This document shows positions 1-7,039 of a stretch of DNA of 15,358 bases, piece after piece. Under the pieces are notes generated by a model. The model was given only the letters and a program-made list of their open reading frames with translations, was not told the origin of the DNA and ran no database searches. Location of the stretch: positions 1 to 15,358 of the forward strand of contig JAJUJY010000105.1 in assembly GCA_029265085.1 (NCBI GenBank), read 5' to 3'. Numbering within the stretch: position 1 is the stretch's first letter; the number at the start of each line of letters is the position of its first letter. The stretch comes from Chloroflexota bacterium. Its GTDB lineage: Bacteria > Chloroflexota > Anaerolineae > Anaerolineales > Anaerolineaceae. The position numbers and the translations under genes were made by a program.

Positions 1-16
1 ATTAATTGATTGCTTC

Positions 17-32
17 TTTGCGCCAGCGCAAA
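17..32. repeat. Perfect 7-bp inverted repeat upstream of the first gene
   Basis: TTTGCGC and GCGCAAA face each other with only two bases (CA) between them. No T-run follows on either strand, so it is not a convincing terminator. It could be an operator half-site pair or the remains of a hairpin belonging to a gene left of the window. Nothing else recognisable lies in bases 1-89. Confidence 0.35.
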
Positions 33-89
33 TTGGGAAATAAATTGATTTTTAAATCATATTTAACAACGAAAGTATTTAACCAAATA

Positions 90-119
90 TCAACAATTCA
101 AAATAAATCGCAATATAAT
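90..119 (+). promoter_or_regulatory. Candidate promoter for the membrane protein gene (leaderless arrangement)
   Basis: A perfect TATAAT lies at 114-119, with a weak TCAACA (4 of 6 to consensus) 18 bp upstream at 90-95. Exactly six bases separate TATAAT from the ATG at 126, so the expected transcription start falls on the A of the start codon. No Shine-Dalgarno sequence is present, which fits leaderless translation. The region is AT-rich, so a chance TATAAT is possible. Confidence 0.4.
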
Positions 120-125
120 TTATTT

Positions 126-848
126 ATGAATACGAATCGAATTTTCAGCACAATTGGAATTTTTCTATTGATCCTCGGAATTCTTCTAGGTTCAATCATC
201 AATGTGGCTTTGAATTGGCCGAGTTTTGAAACATTTTATTATTTCAAAGACACACCAAGAGATTTTGCGGAATTGAAAACATTGGAGTGTCCGAGGGTGA
301 TAAGCAGGTCAGAAGAAGCGACCGTAAAGGTGCGTTTATATAATCCTTCTGATCAGCCATTAAAATCAGTGATACTTTTGGATGTGGCTCGTCCAGTGAC
401 AATGCGCAGCGAGCGCTTGGATAATGAAATTCCTGGTGGAGGAAGTTGGGAGCTGGAATGGAAAATATCTGACGCTGATATCATTTTTGGTCAATTTATT
501 ATGACGTCCGTGCATGTGTATAAGACTTTTATTGATCCAGCCCGGCATGGATTTTGTGGAATTCTGGTTCTGCCTATTCGAGGTATAGCTGGAGAAACCG
601 TAATGTATTCAAGTTTGGCGATTTCTCTGTTGCTATTGGGGATTGGATTAGCATTTTGGTTGAAAGCCAGTTCTACGCAAACACGGCGGCAAGTATTAGC
701 CCGGTGGGGATTTTTAGGCCTTGTTGCACTGGTTGTATTGGGTTTGGCCGCAACATTTTTTGGAGCATGGCCAATTGGTGGGTTCTTATTAATAATGACG
801 ATATTGCTAGGGGTAGCGTTTGCAACCTACATCATTCAATCTGCATAA
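126..848 (+). CDS. Hypothetical four-helix membrane protein with an extracytoplasmic beta-rich domain
   Basis: I do not recognise this 240-residue protein. Residues 7-28 form a hydrophobic helix. They are followed by about 130 polar residues (30-158) with alternating beta-like segments (VKVRLYNPSD, SVILLDVARP) that resemble an immunoglobulin-type fold. Three more helices lie at about 160-179, 194-216 and 218-238. The layout suggests an outside domain between helix 1 and helix 2. C55 and C144 could form a disulphide there, which is inference. The frame stays open upstream to a TTG at 6, but the 40 extra residues are polar, AT-rich and unlike a coding start, while the ATG at 126 gives a clean N-terminal membrane helix. 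No Shine-Dalgarno precedes the ATG. A strong terminator follows, so the gene appears to be monocistronic here. Function unknown. Confidence 0.75.
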   Translation: MNTNRIFSTIGIFLLILGILLGSIINVALNWPSFETFYYFKDTPRDFAELKTLECPRVISRSEEATVKVRLYNPSDQPLKSVILLDVARPVTMRSERLDNEIPGGGSWELEWKISDADIIFGQFIMTSVHVYKTFIDPARHGFCGILVLPIRGIAGETVMYSSLAISLLLLGIGLAFWLKASSTQTRRQVLARWGFLGLVALVVLGLAATFFGAWPIGGFLLIMTILLGVAFATYIIQSA

Positions 849-881
849 AGATTGAAATGATTATTGAAAGTTTTATGCAGT

Positions 882-918
882 TTGGCTGCTCTTAAATTTG
901 AGCAGCCAATTATTTTTT
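882..918 (+). terminator. Rho-independent terminator after the membrane protein gene
   Basis: A 10-bp perfect stem (TTGGCTGCTC with GAGCAGCCAA) closes an 8-base AT loop, and a T-rich tract ending in six T follows at 910-918. It lies 33 bp past the stop codon. No T-run exists on the other side, so it acts on the plus strand only. Confidence 0.85.
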
Positions 919-953
919 GTGTTGACGTTTTTATTGTACGACTGACAGAATAT

Positions 954-983
954 AAAAGACCCGCATCTCTGCAGGTCTTTTTT
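954..983 (-). terminator. Terminator of tRNA-Asp copy 1
   Basis: Read on the minus strand, AAAGACCTGCA pairs with TGCGGGTCTTT (one G-T pair) around a GAGA tetraloop, and a T-run follows. It starts a few bases past the encoded CCA. The same hairpin follows copy 2. Confidence 0.85.
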
Positions 984-985
984 AG

Positions 986-1062
986 TGGCGGGAGCGACGG
1001 GATTCGAACCCGCGGTCTCGGCCTTGACAGGGCCGCATGTTGAGCCACTACACCACGCCCCC
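986..1062 (-). tRNA. tRNA-Asp (anticodon GTC), copy 1
   Basis: Read on the minus strand, 77 bases fold as a full cloverleaf. The acceptor stem is GGGGGCG with CGCTCCC, the anticodon stem is CGGCC with GGCCG, and the loop CTGTCAA carries anticodon GTC. The T-arm contains GGTTCGAATCC. The discriminator is G and the CCA end is encoded in the DNA. It is identical to the copy at 1292-1368, and each copy has its own promoter and terminator. Confidence 0.97.
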
Positions 1063-1075
1063 ATGAACGAGCAAT

Positions 1076-1104
1076 AGTTTACCATGAGGTGTGTACAAAG
1101 TCAA
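1076..1104 (-). promoter_or_regulatory. Promoter of tRNA-Asp copy 1
   Basis: On the minus strand TTGACT (5 of 6) at 1104-1099 and TAAACT (4 of 6) at 1081-1076 are separated by 17 bp. The predicted start is about 7 bases before the mature tRNA 5' end. Confidence 0.8.
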
Positions 1105-1258
1105 TAATTTGGTTTGGATAATTTAAAAGTCATTTTTGATAATGATTCATACAATTTAGCAGATATCCCTTTGTGGAATTTGGAGTAATCAGAATTGATC
1201 GGTTATCCAGTAGCCAGGCAGAATTCAATATTATTTAGCCTAGAAAGTAGGGAAAAAC

Positions 1259-1287
1259 AAAAGACCCGCATCTCTGCAGGTCTTTTT
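1259..1287 (-). terminator. Terminator of tRNA-Asp copy 2
   Basis: The same hairpin as after copy 1: an 11-bp stem with a GAGA loop, then a T-run on the minus strand. The 1105-1258 stretch between the two units holds no gene or motif I can support. Confidence 0.85.
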
Positions 1288-1291
1288 ATAG

Positions 1292-1368
1292 TGGCGGGAG
1301 CGACGGGATTCGAACCCGCGGTCTCGGCCTTGACAGGGCCGCATGTTGAGCCACTACACCACGCCCCC
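1292..1368 (-). tRNA. tRNA-Asp (anticodon GTC), copy 2
   Basis: Base-for-base identical to copy 1 over all 77 positions, including the encoded CCA. It lies just downstream of the ndk terminator but has its own promoter, so it need not depend on ndk transcription. Confidence 0.97.
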
Positions 1369-1379
1369 GAACGAGGTAT

Positions 1380-1408
1380 AGTTTATCATGAAGCCCTTGA
1401 TGCGTCAA
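1380..1408 (-). promoter_or_regulatory. Promoter of tRNA-Asp copy 2
   Basis: On the minus strand TTGACG at 1408-1403 and TAAACT at 1385-1380 are 17 bp apart, matching the geometry of copy 1. The -35 box begins about 10 bp after the T-run of the ndk terminator. Confidence 0.8.
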
Positions 1409-1417
1409 GAAAATTAC

Positions 1418-1450
1418 AAAAAAATCGGCAGTCAATTTGACTGCCGATTT
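1418..1450 (-). terminator. Terminator of the TPR-ndk operon
   Basis: On the minus strand a long perfect stem (TCGGCAGTCAA with TTGACTGCCGA, extended by A-T pairs) closes a very small loop and runs into seven T. It begins 8 bp past the ndk stop. Confidence 0.9.
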
Positions 1451-1457
1451 CGGTTGG

Positions 1458-1913
1458 TTAATTTTTTCCTGTGATCCAATCTTCAACAGAACGATTCCAG
1501 GAAGCGATCTCTTCAGGTTTAAACCACAAATTAATTTCAATTTCCGCGTTTTCCGGAGAATCGGATGCATGGGTTAAGTTGCGTCCGACTTCCAGACCAA
1601 AATCGTGTCGGATTGAGCCTGGAGCAGCCTCTGTGGGGCGGGTTGATCCCATGGTTTGCCGAACGGCAGCAATGGCTTGCGGACCTTCCCAAACCATGGC
1701 CATAACGGGTGTTGAGCAAATATATTTGATCAGTCCCTCATAGAAAGGTTTGCCCTTATGAATCGAATAATGCTGCTCTGCAAGTTCTTTGCTAACTTGA
1801 ATGAATTTTCCTGCCACTAATTTTAATCCGCGTCGTTCCAATCGAGCTGTAATTTCGCCGATTAGTCCGCGTTGGACAGCATCTGGTTTAATTATCACAA
1901 ATGTTCTTTCCAA
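1458..1913 (-). CDS. ndk: Nucleoside diphosphate kinase
   Basis: Transfers the terminal phosphate of ATP to other (d)NDPs through a phospho-histidine, keeping nucleotide triphosphate pools balanced in the cytoplasm. The 151 residues match the usual family length, slightly extended at the C-terminus. The N-terminal KPDAVQRGLIG (9-19) holds the conserved Lys, and NLTHASDS (112-119) holds the catalytic His115. Most family members have HGSDS, so the Ala at 116 is a mild variant. The start codon is TTG. It is preceded at 5-bp spacing by GGAGG (1923-1919), which lies in the 15-bp gap after the TPR gene's stop, so the two genes are probably co-transcribed and coupled. A terminator follows at once. 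Identification is secure. Confidence 0.97.
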   Translation of the reverse strand: MERTFVIIKPDAVQRGLIGEITARLERRGLKLVAGKFIQVSKELAEQHYSIHKGKPFYEGLIKYICSTPVMAMVWEGPQAIAAVRQTMGSTRPTEAAPGSIRHDFGLEVGRNLTHASDSPENAEIEINLWFKPEEIASWNRSVEDWITGKN

Positions 1914-1928
1914 AATTACCTCCGAAAA

Positions 1929-4900
1929 TTATCGTAGCAATTCTTCGGCTTTCGTGTAGGCATCTAATGCGTCTTGAAGCTGGTTGTTCCGCATATAGGC
2001 ATCGCCTAACGATTGCCAGATCGATATATCGATGGGATATCGATATAATGCATCGCGTAAATCATGAATTGTTTCTTCAAGGCAATCACCGGATTGGATT
2101 AAGCGGTTATATGCCTCAAGTGATTGATCAATATGATGAGATGTCATGGCTTCCTGGGCAAATTGTAATAATTTAACCGAATCACCTTCGGGCATCTCTT
2201 CTTGATTTCCTGGAGCCTCTAGTTGTTGTTCAACCAAAATTGAAGTGATTTCTTCTTTATCCTCAAATTCCCGGATCCATTCCGTTTGGGGGGCTTCAAG
2301 AATAGGTGGTTCTGTAACATCCGGAATTGGTTCTTCTGTTTCAGATGCAAGCCAATCCGGAATGTTATTTTCGGGCACTGCATCAAGCTTAACCAACTCT
2401 TGTTGGGTGGGTTGTTTTGTTTCAGCTGTTGTGATAGATTGTAACCATTCACTCAACTCTTCGTCTGCAGGTTCTTCTTTGGTGCTTTGATCAGAATCAG
2501 GAATAGTCACGTCTGATAACCATTCTGGAATTTCCGACTCAGGTGTTTTGGTTTCAGATACAACCACTTCCGATTCAGCAGTAACGGATTGAAGGATGTT
2601 TTCTTCAGTTTCCAACCCCTTTGGTGTTGTAATGATGGTAGGATGCGTATCTTCCAACCAGGATGGAATTTCGACCTCCTCAGTTTGCATCGGGGTTGTT
2701 TCACCGCGGGGCATCGGTATATCTTCGGTGGTGATTGGTTTTTCAGTTTCTGTTGAAATTTCGCTATCGGATGGTTGTGGTTGATTTTCTGCAAGCGATG
2801 CGAGCCAGGCATACGCGGCATCCACATCAACCTCCTCCATATTGGCTGGAACTTCAAACTCAGGAGTTTTAGGAGGCTCTTTGACTTTTTCTACCTGACT
2901 ATTAATGGATTCGGTTTCAGATTCTAATGAATCTCTCAACCACTCAGGGAGACTTGATTCAGGCTTCGCTGCCTGCTCAAGCGGCAGATTGGTTTCTTCA
3001 GCTTCTTCTGCTAGCCAATCCGGGTAAGTTTGGTCTTCAGAAATTTGGTTTGTGAATACATCAGCTTCGTTGACAATTGATGGAATTTCTACAGAATTTT
3101 GAATTATCTCATTATGATCGACAACTTCGGTCGAAGAAGGTGTTTCTACCGCTTTTTGATTAGCAGCCAGAGACTCTAACCAGGCCATGGTAGCGTCTAT
3201 ATCATTAAGATCTGGCAACTCTCCAGAGGATGGTTGTTGGTTGATCGTCTCTGGTGAAATTTCTTCTTTCGCAACGGCACTTATTTCTTCTTCTACTACC
3301 AAATTCTCAATTTCGCTTTGATCTGATCGAGAGTCCATCAACCATTCAGGGACATCGCTGGTATCTAATTCGGATGGGGGAGTAATCGAAGATACTTGTT
3401 CGGCGGATGTTTCAAAATCTATTAACCAGGCGGGTAATTCTTCTTCGGCGGCTGGTTTAATTTCAGGAGCAGTTTCGATTTCTGGAGAAATTTGCGATTG
3501 ATTTTCACCTTCGATCGATTCCGTTGAAATTAGCCACTCGGGTACTCCTGTAACTTCATTTTCGGGTATCGTAATTTCTTCGATATTTTCTAGAGATATC
3601 TCTTGCGATGGTTCTTCGATAGATTGTGAAGGTTTGAGCCATTCCGGAATTTCAGATTCGTCTGGCGACTCCAAATTTTCAATGACATTTGGCGTTTCTG
3701 CCAGTGCTTCATCTGTGGGTAGAGTTAATTCACTTAACCAATCGGGTGTTTGTTCTTCTTCGATAAATTCCAGGGTTGGTTTCTCTTCCGGGGTTGGATT
3801 TATCCAATCTGAGGCTGTTTCAGCCGCAGGAATTTCAAAAGTGGGGATAAATGTTTCTTTGTCTTCTTTTTCGGTTGTATCAGGTAATTCCTCGTCCGGC
3901 AGAATTGTGTTAAGCCAATCGATTGCAGCATCTTCTACTGTGGATGCTGTTTCGGTTATTTCTGTCGGGGCAATCGCTTTTAACCAATCCGGGATCTCTG
4001 CTGTTGAAATATCTTCCATCTGGGCTTCAAAAATCGGCGTTTCCTCTTCTGTATTACCAGATGAGGGTGTCCATCCAGCTTCCCGCATCCATTCGGGAAT
4101 CTCGTCATCGGTATTTTGGTCGATTGAATTTTGTGAAAAATCAACACTCAATGGTTCAACAGGTTCGGAACCCAGATCTTCCAATTGAATATTTTCTTTG
4201 GGTTTAATTTCAGTAAACCAGTCTGGAAGGATTTCTTCCTGCTCTTCAGACCAGTTTACACCAATCGTTTTAGCCCATTCTGGTTTCGCTTCAATTTCTT
4301 CACCTGGCTGCCAATCCAGTTGTTCCAGGATCACTGCGTTTTCTGGAACATCAACTGTTGTTTGAGTGTTGGAAGAGCGAAACGCCAGGTATGGATCCAT
4401 CGCCTGAATTCTAAGCAGATAAACCTGTGCATCTTCTGCACGGGAGGTTGTAGGGAGGATTTCTGCCAGAATTCGATTTGCTTCAAAGCAGTAAGGTAAC
4501 TTATTAATTAGCCGGGAGCATATTTCAGTTGCGGTCACTTTTTGACCATTTAAATAATACATGCGGGCTAAGATGATTTCTAAATCAATTCGTTGTGGAT
4601 TTTCAGCAACCGCCGCACGAATTTCTGCAATTGCTTGCTGGAATAATTCCCCCCTTGCGTACATGCGCACCAATGCGCCCCGTGTCAGTCGAATTTTGGG
4701 TGGTTCAATTCCATCTCGCCGCCCATAAAGACGGCGAAGTTCATCTTGTACGGCTGTATTGGAAGGTTGAACCTCGAAAGCTCGTTCCATGTGCCAGATA
4801 GAAGCATCAAGGTTGCCTTCATCCTCGCGAATTATGCTCATTCCAATTTGCGAAATAAAATCATCAGGAACGCAAGAAAGAACGCGCTGCAAAATATCAG

Positions 4901-5078
4901 CCGCCTCAGCATAACGCTGGCTTTCTAAATAAGCTTTTCCTAATAAGCGATACGTATCAATATATTTCGGATAAAACTTTAAGATGTGGCGACAGTGTGC
5001 CAGTGCTTCTTCGGTCAGGCCGCGGTCAATCATCCCTTCAATTTCTCGGTTATAAGCGCGGAGCGAAATTTTTGGCAT
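1929..5078 (-). CDS. Large TPR protein with a tryptophan-motif disordered linker (possible scaffold)
   Basis: A 1049-residue protein in three parts. Residues about 11-230 are TPR helical hairpins (pattern A-x-x-x-LGKAYLESQRYAEAAD), followed by an extended acidic Ser/Thr/Pro/Glu-rich segment to about 965, then two more TPRs to the end (968-1049). The middle part carries about 20 short motifs of the form P-[DE]-W-[LIMF]. No signal peptide or membrane helix is visible, so it should be cytoplasmic. TPRs bind partner peptides, so a scaffold or adaptor role is likely, but no partner can be named from sequence. I chose the ATG at 5078 because GGGAGG lies 6 bp upstream; a frame extension to 5105 would lack that. 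It is first in an operon with ndk. Similar layouts are familiar to me from Anaerolineae, which is recall rather than a search. Confidence 0.85.
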   Translation of the reverse strand: MPKISLRAYNREIEGMIDRGLTEEALAHCRHILKFYPKYIDTYRLLGKAYLESQRYAEAADILQRVLSCVPDDFISQIGMSIIREDEGNLDASIWHMERAFEVQPSNTAVQDELRRLYGRRDGIEPPKIRLTRGALVRMYARGELFQQAIAEIRAAVAENPQRIDLEIILARMYYLNGQKVTATEICSRLINKLPYCFEANRILAEILPTTSRAEDAQVYLLRIQAMDPYLAFRSSNTQTTVDVPENAVILEQLDWQPGEEIEAKPEWAKTIGVNWSEEQEEILPDWFTEIKPKENIQLEDLGSEPVEPLSVDFSQNSIDQNTDDEIPEWMREAGWTPSSGNTEEETPIFEAQMEDISTAEIPDWLKAIAPTEITETASTVEDAAIDWLNTILPDEELPDTTEKEDKETFIPTFEIPAAETASDWINPTPEEKPTLEFIEEEQTPDWLSELTLPTDEALAETPNVIENLESPDESEIPEWLKPSQSIEEPSQEISLENIEEITIPENEVTGVPEWLISTESIEGENQSQISPEIETAPEIKPAAEEELPAWLIDFETSAEQVSSITPPSELDTSDVPEWLMDSRSDQSEIENLVVEEEISAVAKEEISPETINQQPSSGELPDLNDIDATMAWLESLAANQKAVETPSSTEVVDHNEIIQNSVEIPSIVNEADVFTNQISEDQTYPDWLAEEAEETNLPLEQAAKPESSLPEWLRDSLESETESINSQVEKVKEPPKTPEFEVPANMEEVDVDAAYAWLASLAENQPQPSDSEISTETEKPITTEDIPMPRGETTPMQTEEVEIPSWLEDTHPTIITTPKGLETEENILQSVTAESEVVVSETKTPESEIPEWLSDVTIPDSDQSTKEEPADEELSEWLQSITTAETKQPTQQELVKLDAVPENNIPDWLASETEEPIPDVTEPPILEAPQTEWIREFEDKEEITSILVEQQLEAPGNQEEMPEGDSVKLLQFAQEAMTSHHIDQSLEAYNRLIQSGDCLEETIHDLRDALYRYPIDISIWQSLGDAYMRNNQLQDALDAYTKAEELLR
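2277..4277 (-). repeat. Array of about 20 degenerate P-x-W-L peptide motifs inside the TPR gene
   Basis: In protein numbering the motif tryptophans are near residues 268, 287, 330, 364, 388, 424, 447, 480, 515, 551, 579, 633, 688, 713, 758, 807, 853, 878, 909 and 934. Typical forms are EIPEWL, TPDWL and LPAWL. Two copies (633 and 758) are a different subtype, of the form DA-x-x-AWL-x-SLA-x-NQ. Spacing varies from about 19 to 55 residues and the DNA copies are diverged, so the array is old and kept by selection on the peptide rather than by recent duplication. Confidence 0.85.
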
Positions 5079-5213
5079 TAAAAACCTCCCGAAGTTTAGG
5101 CGCAAAAATGAGGCAACCTGGATTAGTGGTTTTGCATGGGTGGTTGAATCAATAAACTACAGCCTTAAGAAAATTGCCACCCCGATCTTGATGAATATTC
5201 GTTTTTCAGCATT

Positions 5214-5242
5214 AGTATGCACCAGAACCCTGGTTTGTGCAA
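5214..5242 (-). promoter_or_regulatory. Candidate promoter and overlapping palindrome for the TPR-ndk operon
   Basis: On the minus strand TTGCAC (5242-5237) and CATACT (5219-5214) are 17 bp apart; both boxes are weak (3 and 4 matches to consensus). The spacer is filled by inverted repeats: ACCAG facing CTGGT across four bases, and the alternative pairing TGCAC with GTGCA, together covering 5218-5241. A protein bound there would block polymerase, so it could be an operator. A TATAAT also lies upstream at about 5258-5263, with no good -35. Confidence 0.35.
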
Positions 5243-5279
5243 GTATTTTTCGTTTTAATTATACTTGTTCTAGATCGCG

Positions 5280-5314
5280 AAAAAAAATGCGGTTTTGTGA
5301 ACCGCATTTTTTTT
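5280..5314 (-). terminator. Terminator of rpoD (symmetrical, probably works both ways)
   Basis: Eight A, then TGCGGTT, a 5-base loop, AACCGCA and eight T: a 15-bp perfect stem flanked by A/T runs on both strands. It begins 15 bp past the rpoD stop and separates rpoD from the TPR-ndk operon. Confidence 0.9.
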
Positions 5315-5328
5315 GACAGTACATTAAT

Positions 5329-6546
5329 TTATTCACCCAGGTAATCGCGCAATTTTCGCCGAATAGTTGGATGACGCAAGCGGCTTAGGGCTTGGGCTTC
5401 AATCTGGCGAACGCGTTCGCGGGTTACGCCCATTTTCCGACCAACTTCTTCCAATGTGTATGCCTGTCCATCCAATAGGCCGTAGCGAAGCTGAAGGATG
5501 CGAACTTCGCGGGGAGGTAATGAATTTAATACTTCTTCAAGGTGCTCACGAAGAAGGTTGTAGGTGGCGGTGTCATCAGGCGGAGGAGCTTCATCGTCTT
5601 CAATAAAATCACCTAAAACGGAATCTTCCTCATCATCGGTTGGGGTTTCTAATGATAATGGGCGCCGTGCTACTTGAATCATGTTTTCAACTTTTTTGGG
5701 CGGAACGTCTAAAGCAATTGCCAGTTCATCCACCGATGGTTCACGTCCTAATCGTTGGGTTAATTGGTGTTGAATCCGTAATAATTTATTGATCTGGTCG
5801 CCCATGTGGACAGGTACGCGGATTGTTCGCCCTTGGTCGGCAATCGCACGGGTAACAGCTTGACGAATCCACCAGGTTGCATAAGTGCTGAACTTGTGTC
5901 CACGCCGGTAATCAAATTTTTTGGTCGCACGAATCAAACCAATATTGCCTTCTTGAATCAAATCCAAAAAGGGAACACCTCGTCCCATATATTTTTTTGC
6001 CACACTGATTACGAGACGAGAGTTCGCGGTGATTAAGTGCTCGCGGGCAGCCCAGCCATCTTCAATCAATTTACGCAAATCGTGTCTGCGGCGATTACTA
6101 ACATTTCCTTTGGCTAATTCTTCACGTGCCAGACGACCACGTTCAATCCGCTGAGCTAACTCAACCTCTTCTTCTGCATTAAGGAGGGGAACCCGACTAA
6201 CTTCTTTAAGGTAAAGCCCAATCGTATCATCAGTGTCGATATTTTGAAGATCGTCCATATACATATCGCGATCATGATCTTCCGACTCTTCATCTTCTTC
6301 GCCACCAAGCTCTTCTTCGCTTGGTTCTGCGGAGATCACTTCGTCCTCGATATATGGAACACCAGCACTCATTAATGCTGCAAAAGCTTCTTCAAGCTGC
6401 TCAACATCTTGTTCTGCGTCAGGAAAGAAATGTAGAATATCGTCAATTGTAACAAATGATTTTTGGCGACCTAATTCTATCAACCTCGCAATTGCAGTAT
6501 ATTCTTCGTCTTCATCATCAACCACATTAATTAATGGATTTTCCAT
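5329..6546 (-). CDS. rpoD: Primary RNA polymerase sigma factor (sigma-70/SigA)
   Basis: Directs RNA polymerase to housekeeping promoters. All sigma-70 regions are visible in the 405 residues: region 1.1-like at about 15-70, an acidic stretch at 74-107, region 1.2 at 108-140 ([16 protein letters not shown]), and region 2 at 167-247. Region 2 includes the core-binding [13 protein letters not shown] and the -10-recognising [19 protein letters not shown]. Region 3 spans about 249-320, and region 4 about 333-400 holds the helix-turn-helix [22 protein letters not shown] that reads -35 boxes. Regions 2.4 and 4.2 are canonical, which justifies using TTGACA/TATAAT as the promoter model in this window. 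The gap between regions 1.2 and 2 is short, as in Gram-positive-type SigA. No strong Shine-Dalgarno lies before the ATG. It is transcribed divergently from hppA. Confidence 0.97.
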   Translation of the reverse strand: MENPLINVVDDEDEEYTAIARLIELGRQKSFVTIDDILHFFPDAEQDVEQLEEAFAALMSAGVPYIEDEVISAEPSEEELGGEEDEESEDHDRDMYMDDLQNIDTDDTIGLYLKEVSRVPLLNAEEEVELAQRIERGRLAREELAKGNVSNRRRHDLRKLIEDGWAAREHLITANSRLVISVAKKYMGRGVPFLDLIQEGNIGLIRATKKFDYRRGHKFSTYATWWIRQAVTRAIADQGRTIRVPVHMGDQINKLLRIQHQLTQRLGREPSVDELAIALDVPPKKVENMIQVARRPLSLETPTDDEEDSVLGDFIEDDEAPPPDDTATYNLLREHLEEVLNSLPPREVRILQLRYGLLDGQAYTLEEVGRKMGVTRERVRQIEAQALSRLRHPTIRRKLRDYLGE

Positions 6547-6646
6547 ATGAATTCTCTAAACTTCCTCTTCTCAAAACTGTTTTTTTGTGATAACTTTATT
6601 AATTCGTGTTTAATATAATGATGATATTCGCAAAAATCGCCATATT

Positions 6647-6675
6647 AGAATACGCTTTTTCATCCAAAAATTCAA
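6647..6675 (-). promoter_or_regulatory. Candidate rpoD promoter
   Basis: On the minus strand TTGAAT (6675-6670) and TATTCT (6652-6647) are 17 bp apart, each with 4 of 6 consensus bases. The leader would be about 95 bases. A TATATT near 6612-6617 is an alternative -10 without a good -35. Confidence 0.5.
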
Positions 6676-6683
6676 TACCCCAA

Positions 6684-6702
6684 ATATTCATAATTTGAAT
6701 AT
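6684..6702. repeat. Perfect inverted repeat just upstream of the rpoD promoter
   Basis: ATATTCA and TGAATAT are separated by five bases (TAATT). It sits 8 bp upstream of the proposed rpoD -35 box, a normal place for a regulator site. No T-run follows, so it is not a terminator. AT-rich sequence makes chance occurrence fairly easy. Confidence 0.4.
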
Positions 6703-6925
6703 CAAGCCGCATTTTACCAAAATGAGTGCAGCAATATTATTCGTGGTGTTGTCTGGCGATCATGCTCAAACCATTAATAAAGAAACAAACGGCTTTACCA
6801 CATAAATTGCCATTTGTAAATCAACAAAAAAGTAATTGTTAATCGCATAACACTATACATCATTCATTGAGTGATTTCAATACTTTTTTTACATTTCTTA
6901 GAGGAAATTAATCATAATTATTCGT

Positions 6926-6953
6926 TTGACATTTCTACAGCGTAGATTAAAAT
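6926..6953 (+). promoter_or_regulatory. Strong sigma-70 promoter for hppA
   Basis: A perfect TTGACA (6926-6931) and TAAAAT (6948-6953, 5 of 6) are 16 bp apart. Transcription should start near 6960, giving an 80-base leader that ends in GGAGG at 7031-7035. Confidence 0.8.
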
Positions 6954-7039
6954 AGAACAGTGTTGGCTTGTAAACAGCCGCATCCCAATCGTCATGGGTA
7001 TCAACCCCAATTTACTTATCCTTAATACCTGGAGGAAAT

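Larger units (their letters stand above)
954..1088. repeat. Duplicated tRNA-Asp transcription unit, copy 1
   Basis: Terminator, tRNA and the -10 region of this unit recur at 1259-1392. The tRNA is identical and the terminator differs by one base in the T-run. The leader differs by a 2-base indel and a few substitutions. Similarity stops inside the -35/-10 spacer. The -35 boxes are TTGACT here and TTGACG in copy 2. Confidence 0.8.
1259..1392. repeat. Duplicated tRNA-Asp transcription unit, copy 2
   Basis: Partner of the repeat at 954-1088, offset by about 305 bp in direct orientation. See copy 1 for the differences. Confidence 0.8.
6547..7039. other. Divergent control region between rpoD and hppA
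   Basis: These 493 AT-rich bases hold no gene I can support. They contain a candidate rpoD promoter (6647-6675, minus), a perfect inverted repeat (6684-6702) and a strong hppA promoter (6926-6953, plus). An approximately 80-base hppA leader carries two weak competing hairpins around 6985-7012. Between 6703 and 6925 I see nothing specific. Confidence 0.6.

Noticed and set aside
6..125. N-terminal extension of the first gene to a TTG at position 6
   Set aside because: The extra 40 residues are polar, have no ribosome site and would bury the signal-like helix; the ATG at 126 is better.
954..1392. Direct repeats that might suggest a CRISPR array or mobile element ends
   Set aside because: Only two copies; the repeat is a tRNA gene with its promoter and terminator.
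1195..1440. Plus-strand frame of 81 codons across tRNA-Asp copy 2
   Set aside because: It reads through the antisense of a tRNA gene and its promoter; no support as a gene.
3634..4188. Long plus-strand frame, Ser/Val-rich, 184 codons
   Set aside because: It lies antisense to the P-x-W-L linker and its biased composition mirrors the Glu/Ser/Thr-rich gene; no ribosome site.
6960..7030. Possible riboswitch in the hppA leader
   Set aside because: Only two weak 4-bp hairpins sharing a GGG are visible; no known riboswitch core or terminator is present.
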